A DNA stretch of 63,123 bases from an uncultured Acetatifactor sp. (lineage in GTDB: Bacteria > Bacillota > Clostridia > Lachnospirales > Lachnospiraceae): contig CAJUJU010000010.1 of the NCBI GenBank assembly GCA_910586835.1, positions 1 to 63,123 of the forward strand, in the 5' to 3' direction. The stretch's first letter is position 1. Each line of letters starts with the position of its first letter. A program made the translations under genes and the position numbers. The notes under the pieces were generated by a model. That model was not told where the DNA came from. It searched no databases and saw nothing but the letters and a program-made list of their open reading frames with translations. Below, in pieces: positions 8,101-14,621 of this stretch.

Positions 8101-8796
8101 ATGCGCAGAATATTATTGAAGCTCAGCGGAGAGGCGCTGGCCGGTGAAAAAAAGACCGGCTTTGACGAGGAGACCGTCAGGCGAGTGGCATTGCAGGTGA
8201 AGCAGCTGACGGAGGACGGCATTCAGGTGGGAATCGTCACCGGAGGCGGGAACTTCTGGAGAGGCAGAACCAGTGAGAATATAGACCGTACGAAGGCGGA
8301 TCAGATTGGAATGCTGGCTACGGTCATGAACTGTATCTATGTTTCCGAGATTTTCCGCTCGGTGGGAATGAAGACCAGTGTGCTGACACCTTTTGCGTGC
8401 GGCTCCTTCACGGAACTTTTCTCCAAGGATCGTGCCGTCAGTCGTCTGGAAGAGGGACAGGTGGTCTTTTTTGCAGGAGGGACAGGACATCCTTATTTTT
8501 CCACGGATACAGGTGTGGTGCTGCGGGCCGTGGAGGTGGAGGCTGAGGTGATTTTGCTTGCAAAGTCCATTGACGGGGTGTATGACGACGATCCCGGCAG
8601 AAATCCTCTGGCCAAGAAGTATGAAGAGGTTTCCATCGACGAGGTGATCGCAAAGAATCTGCAGGTGGTGGATATGACTGCCTCCATTTTGGCGAGGGAC
8701 AATAAAATGCCCATGTGGGTGTTTGGGCTGGGCGAAGAGAACAGCATTGTCAACACGGTGAAGGGCAGATTTAATGGAACCAGGGTAAAAGTGTGA
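8101..8796 (+). CDS. pyrH: UMP kinase
   Basis: Phosphorylates UMP to UDP for pyrimidine nucleotide synthesis; bacterial UMP kinases belong to the amino acid kinase family and are hexameric. The 231-aa sequence is full length, with KLSGEAL at the N-terminus, the GGGNFWRG loop, DQIGMLATVMN and the late VDMTASILARDN segment. AAGGAG precedes the ATG. It heads the conserved run pyrH-frr-uppS-cdsA-dxr-rseP, though the preceding bactofilin gene is only 15 bases away and may share its transcript. Confidence 0.97.
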   Translation: MRRILLKLSGEALAGEKKTGFDEETVRRVALQVKQLTEDGIQVGIVTGGGNFWRGRTSENIDRTKADQIGMLATVMNCIYVSEIFRSVGMKTSVLTPFACGSFTELFSKDRAVSRLEEGQVVFFAGGTGHPYFSTDTGVVLRAVEVEAEVILLAKSIDGVYDDDPGRNPLAKKYEEVSIDEVIAKNLQVVDMTASILARDNKMPMWVFGLGEENSIVNTVKGRFNGTRVKV

Positions 8797-8833
8797 GAGA
8801 AAATCCGGAGTTATCCGGTTATAATGTCAGATA

Positions 8834-8848
8834 CCTGCCGCAGGCAGG
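8834..8848 (+). other. Short hairpin just upstream of the frr ribosome binding site
   Basis: CCTGCC (8834-8839) pairs with GGCAGG (8843-8848), leaving a 3-base loop. It ends two bases before AGGAGGT at 8851-8857. Confidence 0.4.
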
Positions 8849-8863
8849 CCAGGAGGTATGGAT

Positions 8864-9415
8864 ATGGATGCCAGATTACAGCAGTATGAAGATAAAATGA
8901 AGAAGGCTTACGAGTTTTTGGAGACGGATTACGCAGCCATTCGTGCCGGGCGTGCAAATCCTCATGTATTGGATAAGCTGAGAGTAAATTATTACGGGAC
9001 GCCTACGCCGATTCAGCAGGCGGGGAATGTGACTGTGCCGGAGGCCAGAGTGCTTCAGATCGCGCCCTGGGAAAAATCGCTGCTCAAGGAGATTGAGAAG
9101 GCGATTCTCACTTCGGACATCGGTATCAATCCCACCAATGACGGCAATGTGATTCGTCTGGTCTTTCCGGAGCTGACCGAGGAACGCAGAAAAGATCTGG
9201 TAAAGGAGATCAAGAAGAAGGCGGAGGACGGGAAGGTAGCCGTTCGGAATATCAGGAAGGACGGCAACAATGCGCTGAAGAAGCTTGCAAAGACGGAGAT
9301 TTCGGAGGACGAGATCAAGCAGCTGGAGGAACAGCTGCAAAAGCTTACGGATAAGTTTGTCAAGGATATCGACGCATTGATGGAGACAAAGTCCAAGGAG
9401 ATCATGAAAGTGTGA
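8864..9415 (+). CDS. frr: Ribosome recycling factor
   Basis: With EF-G, splits the post-termination ribosome so that subunits can be reused. The protein is full length, with the family marks RAGRANPHVLDKLRVNYYGTPTP, VPEARVLQIAPWEKS, SDIGINPTNDGNVIRL and the conserved RKDLVK helix. Two ATGs are possible. AGGAGGT at 8851-8857 touches the first (8858), while the second (8864) has a normal 7-base spacing and matches the family N-terminus, so I use 8864 (183 aa). Confidence 0.97.
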   Translation: MDARLQQYEDKMKKAYEFLETDYAAIRAGRANPHVLDKLRVNYYGTPTPIQQAGNVTVPEARVLQIAPWEKSLLKEIEKAILTSDIGINPTNDGNVIRLVFPELTEERRKDLVKEIKKKAEDGKVAVRNIRKDGNNALKKLAKTEISEDEIKQLEEQLQKLTDKFVKDIDALMETKSKEIMKV

Positions 9416-9615
9416 CGACTGCGGCAGGCAGACAGAACACCGTGAGAATGGAACAGTTTGAAGGCTGTGGGACATATGGCGGGGGAGTGGAGAAGCGATA
9501 TTTCCGCTCCCTCTTTCCGACGGGCGGGGATATTGATCCTCTGTTCCCAGAGGTGTTCCCAGGACGGCATTTGGTTTGAACACTGCCGAAATAAACGGGA
9601 GAGTGAGGTTTTTCC

Positions 9616-10335
9616 ATGGAGGAAGAATGGAAGATGCCGCGTCATGTGGCGATCATACTGGACGGGAACGGAAGGTGGGCAAAGGCCAAGGGGATGCCCC
9701 GCAACTATGGTCATGTTCAGGGTGCGAAGACGGTGGAGGTGATCTGTGAGGAGGCCTACAGGATGGGGATTCAATACCTTACTGTGTATGCTTTTTCCAC
9801 GGAGAACTGGAACAGGCCGAAGGATGAAGTGGATGCGCTGATGAAGCTTCTCCGGAATTACATGAAGACCTGTCTGCAGACGGCAAAAAAGAACCGCATG
9901 TGTGTACGGGTTCTTGGGGAAAAGTCCCGGCTGGATGAAGATATCCGCAGCAGGATCCGGGAGCTGGAGGAGGCTACCAAGGATAACGACGGGCTGCATT
10001 TTCAGATCGCCATCAATTACGGAGGGAGAGATGAACTTATCCGCGCCGTGCGCAGGCTTGCGGGAAGGGTGCAGGCAGGTGATCTTCGTCCGGAGGAAAT
10101 TACGGAATCGGTGCTTGCGGATGCACTGGATACGGCGGGAGTGCCGGAGCCGGATCTGCTGATACGCACCTGCAACGAGCAGAGGATTTCGAATTTTCTG
10201 CTGTGGCAGCTGGCATACACGGAATTTTATTTTACGCCTGTTCTATGGCCTGATTTCACAAAGGAAGAATTGATAAAAGCCGTGGAGGCATATAATCATA
10301 GAGACAGAAAATACGGCGGGTTGAAGGAGGAGTAG
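9616..10335 (+). CDS. uppS: Isoprenyl transferase (undecaprenyl diphosphate synthase)
   Basis: Adds isopentenyl diphosphate units in cis to make the C55 lipid carrier for peptidoglycan and other wall polymers. It has the DGNGRWAK motif with the catalytic Asp, GHVQGAK, YAFSTENWNRP and the C-terminal LLIRTCNEQRISNFLLWQ block that closes the active site. In that block the usual RTSGE is RTCNE, a change in an otherwise conserved spot, while both arginines remain. The 200 bases upstream hold no gene that I can support. It ends four bases before cdsA. Confidence 0.95.
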   Translation: MEEEWKMPRHVAIILDGNGRWAKAKGMPRNYGHVQGAKTVEVICEEAYRMGIQYLTVYAFSTENWNRPKDEVDALMKLLRNYMKTCLQTAKKNRMCVRVLGEKSRLDEDIRSRIRELEEATKDNDGLHFQIAINYGGRDELIRAVRRLAGRVQAGDLRPEEITESVLADALDTAGVPEPDLLIRTCNEQRISNFLLWQLAYTEFYFTPVLWPDFTKEELIKAVEAYNHRDRKYGGLKEE

Positions 10336-10339
10336 AGAC

Positions 10340-11173
10340 ATGTTCCGAACAAGGCTTCTGAGCGGAGTGGTACTGATCGTGATTGCGTTTGCCGCTTTCT
10401 GGGTGGGCTCTCCCCTTCTGCCGATTCTGTTGTTTTTTGTTTCTCTGGCGGGGTATCGGGAGCTGATTAAGGCGTTGGAAGTGACGCCCCGGGAGTCGGA
10501 GAAAAGGTTTGGCGGGCCTGAAATTACAGGGTTTATCGGGATTGGCGTTTATTACCTGTTGATCCTGTTGTCGGATTTGGGGTATATGGAGGACAACATC
10601 CTGTATGAGATGGCGTGTATCATCGGGGTGTTTCTGGCGGAGCTGTTCGTTTATGTGCTGGCTTTTCCCAGATATCAGGCGGAGCAGATTGCCTGTTCCG
10701 TGTTTGCCTTTCTCTATGCGCCGGTGACGCTGTCCTTTATTGACAGGATCCGGATGGGAGAAAACGGGAAATTTGCGGTGTGGTTTATCCTTATATGCTC
10801 CTGGGGCTGTGATACCTGCGCTTATTGTGTGGGAAAGCTGATCGGAAAAAAGAAGATATTTCCTGTGCTGAGTCCGAAAAAGTCTCTGGAAGGCTGTATT
10901 GGGGGCGTGGCGGGCGCTGCGCTGCTGGGAGCCGTCTACAGCTGGTTTGTGATGCCCAGGGAGCCCCGGATCATGGGACTGGCGGCGCTGATCTGTGCGG
11001 TGGGCGCGGTGGTGAGCATGGTGGGTGATCTGGCGGCATCGGCAATCAAGCGGAATAAGGGGATTAAGGATTATGGAAAGCTGATTCCGGGACACGGGGG
11101 CATTATGGATCGATTTGACAGCGTTATTGTGACGGCGCCGCTGGTCTATTTCCTTTCCGTTATTTTGCTGTAG
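10340..11173 (+). CDS. cdsA: Phosphatidate cytidylyltransferase (CDP-diacylglycerol synthase)
   Basis: Makes CDP-diacylglycerol from phosphatidate and CTP, the branch point of phospholipid synthesis, in the cytoplasmic membrane. The 277-aa protein has about eight hydrophobic helices and the family's C-terminal signature, seen here as SMVGDLAASAIKRNKGIKD followed by PGHGGIMDRFDS. AGGAGG lies at 10325-10330, inside the end of uppS, which implies coupling. Confidence 0.95.
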   Translation: MFRTRLLSGVVLIVIAFAAFWVGSPLLPILLFFVSLAGYRELIKALEVTPRESEKRFGGPEITGFIGIGVYYLLILLSDLGYMEDNILYEMACIIGVFLAELFVYVLAFPRYQAEQIACSVFAFLYAPVTLSFIDRIRMGENGKFAVWFILICSWGCDTCAYCVGKLIGKKKIFPVLSPKKSLEGCIGGVAGAALLGAVYSWFVMPREPRIMGLAALICAVGAVVSMVGDLAASAIKRNKGIKDYGKLIPGHGGIMDRFDSVIVTAPLVYFLSVILL

Positions 11174-11191
11174 AAGGGGCAGGGGAGCAGT

Positions 11192-12340
11192 ATGAAAAAA
11201 ATAGCAATTTTAGGTTCCACAGGTTCGATCGGCACGCAGACACTGGAGGTGGTTCGGGCAAACCCGGAGCTTCAGGTGTCGGCGCTTGCGGCAAACAGCA
11301 GCGTAAAGAAAATGGAGGAACAGATCAGGGAATTTTGTCCCGGAACCGTGGCTATGTGGACGGAAGAGGCGGCCACGGAGCTTAGGGCGAGAGTGGCTGA
11401 CCTGGATGTGAAAATCCTCTGGGGAATGGAGGGTCTTCTGGAAATCGCCGTGTTGCCGGAGGTTTCTGTATTGGTCACGGCCGTTGTGGGAATGATTGGA
11501 ATAAAGCCCACCATTGCAGCCATCCGGGCCGGAAAAGATATAGCGCTGGCCAACAAGGAGACGCTGGTGACTGCCGGGCATATCATAATGCCGCTGGCAA
11601 AAGAGCGGGGCGTGTCTATTCTGCCGGTAGACAGTGAACACAGTGCGATTTTCCAGTCTCTGAACGGGGAGCGGGAAAACAGGATCGAAAAGCTGTTGCT
11701 GACCGCTTCCGGCGGACCCTTCCGGGGAAGAACGAGAGAACAGCTTGCGGACATTGGTGTGGAGGACGCATTGAAGCATCCCAACTGGTTGATGGGACGC
11801 AAGATTACCGTGGACTGCGCCACGCTGGTGAACAAGGGGCTGGAGGTCATGGAAGCCAAATGGCTCTTTGGCGTAGAGCTGGGGCAGATTCAGGTGGTGG
11901 TGCACCCGCAGAGTGTCATTCACTCGGCAGTGCAGTTTGCAGACGGAGCGGTGATGGCTCAGCTGGGAGTTCCGGACATGAAGCTGCCCATCCAGTATGC
12001 ATTGTTCTATCCGGAAAGGAAGCCTATGGGGGGAAATCGGCTGGATCTGTTTGAACTGGGGAGCATGACCTTTGAAAGACCGGATTTGGAGAACTTTCCG
12101 GGGCTGGAGCTGGCTTACCGCGCGGCAGGGCTGGGGGGCAGTATGCCGGTGGTGTTCAACGCAGCCAACGAGAGGGCGGTAGCTTTGTTTTTGGAAGAAA
12201 AGCTTAAGTTTGTACAGATTCCGGAACTGATCGGAGAGGCCATGGAGCATCACAGGCGGATCGAGGATCCCACCGTGGAGGAGATTCTGGCGGCCGAGGC
12301 AGAGACTTATGAATATATCGCAGGAAGGATTAAGCAGTAA
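11192..12340 (+). CDS. dxr: 1-deoxy-D-xylulose 5-phosphate reductoisomerase
   Basis: Second enzyme of the MEP pathway; converts DXP to MEP with NADPH and so feeds isopentenyl diphosphate to uppS. The NADPH-binding loop GSTGSIGTQTLEVV is at the N-terminus. The metal and substrate sites appear as PVDSEHSAIFQ, TASGGPFRG, HPNWLMGRKITVD, NKGLEVMEA and VHPQSVIHS. Length (382 aa) is normal. The TAA stop is directly followed by the rseP ATG with no spacer. Confidence 0.97.
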   Translation: MKKIAILGSTGSIGTQTLEVVRANPELQVSALAANSSVKKMEEQIREFCPGTVAMWTEEAATELRARVADLDVKILWGMEGLLEIAVLPEVSVLVTAVVGMIGIKPTIAAIRAGKDIALANKETLVTAGHIIMPLAKERGVSILPVDSEHSAIFQSLNGERENRIEKLLLTASGGPFRGRTREQLADIGVEDALKHPNWLMGRKITVDCATLVNKGLEVMEAKWLFGVELGQIQVVVHPQSVIHSAVQFADGAVMAQLGVPDMKLPIQYALFYPERKPMGGNRLDLFELGSMTFERPDLENFPGLELAYRAAGLGGSMPVVFNAANERAVALFLEEKLKFVQIPELIGEAMEHHRRIEDPTVEEILAAEAETYEYIAGRIKQ

Positions 12341-13426
12341 ATGGTAACGTTAATTTTATTTATCGTCATCTTCGGCGTGGTGGTCATCGCCCATGAGTTC
12401 GGACATTTCCTGATTGCTAAGGCAAACGGGATCCATGTGGTAGAATTTGCGGTGGGAATGGGCCCGAACATTTTTTCCGTAAAAAAAAGGGGAACCAAAT
12501 ATTCCCTGAAACTTTTTCCCATCGGGGGAGCGTGTATGTTCGAGGGAGAGGACGGACTGGCGGAGAAGGATGAGGAATCGGGCGAGGTGATGGAGCCCGG
12601 GCCGGGATCCTTCCTGAAGGCAAAGGTGTGGAGCAGAATTGCCACCGTGGCAGCCGGCCCCTTCTTCAACTTTATTCTGGCCTTTATCATAGCGTTTATC
12701 ATGGTGAATATGACCGGGATTATCGCAATCCGGGATCCCGTTGCCGTACAGGTTATAGAAGGCGGCGGCGCGGAGGCGGCGGGCCTGCAGGCCGGGGACA
12801 GGATTATTTCCCTGAACGGGGAGAGGATTTGCCTGTATCAGGAGATTTCTCTGTTTATACAGACCAGTTATCAGGGCGGCGAGATTCAGGTGGAGTATGA
12901 GAGGGATGGCAGCAGACACACGGTTGCCCTGACACCGCAGTACGACGCGGAGTACGGTTATCCCCTTCTTGGGATCAGCAACGGAGATCTGGTGGAGCCA
13001 AAAGGGTTTGACACGCTGCGATACGCCTGGTATGAGATGCGGTATTCGGTGAAGGCTACTTATAAGAGTCTGGGTATGCTGTTCGGCGGACGGGTGAGCA
13101 GGCAGGATGTGGCGGGGCCGGTTGGGATTGCGGTGAATGTGGTGGGAGCCACCTATGAGGCTGCAAAGGAGTACGGATGGGAGAGCGTGCTGCTGAGTAT
13201 GCTGAATATCACGCTGATGCTGTCGGTAAATCTGGGGATTTTGAATTTGCTTCCCATTCCGGCGTTGGACGGAGGAAGACTTGTGTTCCTGCTCCTGGAG
13301 CTTATCCGGGGAAAACCCATTCCCCCGGAGAAGGAAGGGATGGTGCACTTTGTGGGCCTGATTTTCTTTATGGTTCTGATGGTGTTTATCTTCTTCAATG
13401 ACCTGGCAAACATCTTTATGAAGTAA
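12341..13426 (+). CDS. rseP: Site-2 family intramembrane metalloprotease
   Basis: RseP/RasP-type protease that cuts transmembrane segments such as anti-sigma factors and leftover signal peptides. The zinc motif HEFGH is at residues 18-22 in the first membrane helix. A PDZ domain follows (about 125-205, including GLQAGDRIISLNG), and the third zinc ligand sits in LLPIPALDGGRL near the C-terminus. Four membrane helices fit the family. It closes the pyrH-rseP run; a new promoter starts right after it. The anti-sigma protein at 29003-29842 could be a substrate, but that is speculation. Confidence 0.93.
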   Translation: MVTLILFIVIFGVVVIAHEFGHFLIAKANGIHVVEFAVGMGPNIFSVKKRGTKYSLKLFPIGGACMFEGEDGLAEKDEESGEVMEPGPGSFLKAKVWSRIATVAAGPFFNFILAFIIAFIMVNMTGIIAIRDPVAVQVIEGGGAEAAGLQAGDRIISLNGERICLYQEISLFIQTSYQGGEIQVEYERDGSRHTVALTPQYDAEYGYPLLGISNGDLVEPKGFDTLRYAWYEMRYSVKATYKSLGMLFGGRVSRQDVAGPVGIAVNVVGATYEAAKEYGWESVLLSMLNITLMLSVNLGILNLLPIPALDGGRLVFLLLELIRGKPIPPEKEGMVHFVGLIFFMVLMVFIFFNDLANIFMK

Positions 13427-13440
13427 AATTGTAAAAAGGC

Positions 13441-13469
13441 TTGAGTTTTGCCGTGGACCCTAGTATACT
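13441..13469 (+). promoter_or_regulatory. Sigma-A promoter of tal
   Basis: TTGAGT at 13441-13446 and TATACT at 13464-13469 with a 17-base spacer, 64 bases ahead of the tal start codon. Confidence 0.7.
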
Positions 13470-13477
13470 GAAGGTAA

Positions 13478-13495
13478 GTGCTCGTGCACGAGCAC
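13478..13495. promoter_or_regulatory. 18-bp perfect palindrome at the tal transcription start
   Basis: GTGCTCGTGCACGAGCAC equals its own reverse complement. It begins eight bases after the -10 box, so it covers the predicted start point, where a repressor would block initiation. It could also fold as a 5'-end RNA hairpin. Confidence 0.6.
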
Positions 13496-13532
13496 AATAA
13501 GGAAAGAAACCATAGAAAAGGAGAGTACAGTT

Positions 13533-14186
13533 ATGCGTTTTTTCATTGACACTGCAAAGGTAGAGGATATCAGGAAGGCAAATGACATGGGCGTGATCTG
13601 CGGCGTTACCACCAATCCTTCCCTGATTGCCAAGGAGGGAAGAGTTTTTGAGGAGGTTATCGCAGAGATTGCTTCTATCGTTGACGGTCCGATCAGCGGC
13701 GAGGTAAAGGCTACTACTGTTGATTCGGAGGGAATGATCAACGAGGGCCGTGAGATCGCCAAGATTCATCCCAACATGGTGGTAAAGATTCCCATGACAG
13801 TGGAAGGTCTGAAAGCATGTAAGGCGCTTACGGCAGAAGGGATCAAGACCAATGTAACCCTTGTGTTTACAGCCAACCAGGCGCTTCTGGCAGCCCGGGC
13901 AGGCGCTACTTATGTATCTCCTTTTCTGGGACGTCTCGACGATATCAGCCAGAGAGGTGTTGACCTGATCCGTGAAATTGCCGATATCTTTTCCGTGGCG
14001 GATGTGGATACCCAGATTATTGCCGCAAGTGTCCGCAATCCCATCCATGTGACGGACTGCGCTCTGGCAGGTGCTGATATTGCCACGGTTCCTTACTCCG
14101 TGATTGAGCAGATGGTAAAGCATCCTCTGACGGATGCCGGAATTGCAAAGTTTCAGGCGGACTACAAGGCTGTTTTTGGCGAATAA
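13533..14186 (+). CDS. tal: Transaldolase (TalC/FSA-type short form)
   Basis: Short class I aldolase that moves a dihydroxyacetone unit between sugar phosphates in the pentose phosphate pathway. The Schiff-base lysine is K85 in VVKIPMT, and T109 in TNVTLVF is the helper threonine. The family holds both fructose-6-phosphate aldolases and transaldolases. Aldolases of the E. coli FSA type have Gln and Tyr at two active-site positions; here they read Glu (SGEV, E57) and Phe (SPFLGR, F131), as in transaldolases. I therefore favour transaldolase, by inference from two residues. The gene is a single unit between its own promoter and a strong terminator. Confidence 0.88.
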   Translation: MRFFIDTAKVEDIRKANDMGVICGVTTNPSLIAKEGRVFEEVIAEIASIVDGPISGEVKATTVDSEGMINEGREIAKIHPNMVVKIPMTVEGLKACKALTAEGIKTNVTLVFTANQALLAARAGATYVSPFLGRLDDISQRGVDLIREIADIFSVADVDTQIIAASVRNPIHVTDCALAGADIATVPYSVIEQMVKHPLTDAGIAKFQADYKAVFGE

Positions 14187-14195
14187 GAAAACAAT

Positions 14196-14229
14196 AAAAG
14201 GACCAGGGAAAAATCCCTGGTCCTTTTTT
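14196..14229. terminator. Bidirectional terminator between tal and the spore protein gene
   Basis: A perfect 14-bp stem (14196-14209 with 14214-14227) with an AAAA loop, an A-run on the left and a T-run on the right, so it can end transcripts from both strands. Confidence 0.93.
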
Positions 14230-14242
14230 GCTTGGGGGAGCC

Positions 14243-14443
14243 TTACTTCATCTGCTCTTCCTGCTTCTTGATCATACGACGAACCATCTCGCCGCCGATG
14301 GAACCAGCCTCACGGGAAGTCAGATCACCGTTGTAGCCCTCCTTCAGGTTAACACCAAGCTCGGATGCAACCTCAGTCTTAAAACGATCCATTGCTGCCT
14401 TTGCCTCAGGCACTTCTACTCTATTCGTTCTGTTACCGGACAT
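14243..14443 (-). CDS. Small acid-soluble spore protein, alpha/beta type
   Basis: DNA-coating protein of dormant spores that protects DNA from UV and heat and supplies amino acids at germination. At 66 aa it has both family signatures: a central KTEVASELGV stretch, where germination protease would cut in the TE(I/V)ASE-like site, and the GYNGDLTSREAGSIGGEMVRRMI block. GGAGGTG sits a few bases before the ATG. A SigG-type promoter and a long structured leader lie upstream. Confidence 0.97.
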   Translation of the reverse strand: MSGNRTNRVEVPEAKAAMDRFKTEVASELGVNLKEGYNGDLTSREAGSIGGEMVRRMIKKQEEQMK

Positions 14444-14485
14444 TCTTTTTCACCTCCATATTGTGTTCTGTGTTTCTTTCTCTAT

Positions 14486-14520
14486 CTTCAAGATAAGTGC
14501 CGCATGCACTTATCCTGAAG
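14486..14520 (-). other. Strong hairpin in the spore protein leader
   Basis: CTTCA plus GATAAGTGC pair with GCACTTATC plus TGAAG around a 5-base loop, giving 14 pairs with one A/C mismatch. There is no T-run, and it sits about 45 bases before the start codon, so an mRNA-stability or translation role is more likely than termination. Confidence 0.6.
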
Positions 14521-14563
14521 CGAAGCTTCCGGTTCTGTGCCTTGCTGCGACTTATCTTGGTCT

Positions 14564-14592
14564 TAGTATGACCCTGAGAAAAAGAAATATGT
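14564..14592 (-). promoter_or_regulatory. SigG-type promoter of the spore protein gene
   Basis: On the minus strand, ACATA (-35, plus-strand 14588-14592) and CATACTA (-10, plus-strand 14564-14570) are 17 bases apart. CATACTA fits the SigG -10 consensus CATNHTA exactly; the -35 differs from GHATR at the first base. The predicted leader is about 115 bases. Confidence 0.6.
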
Positions 14593-14621
14593 TGGAAACT
14601 TTTGGAGGGGAATTATAATTT

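Noticed and set aside
9416..9615. Possible small gene between frr and uppS
   Set aside because: A frame of about 94 codons overlaps uppS and has no ribosome binding site or recognisable sequence.
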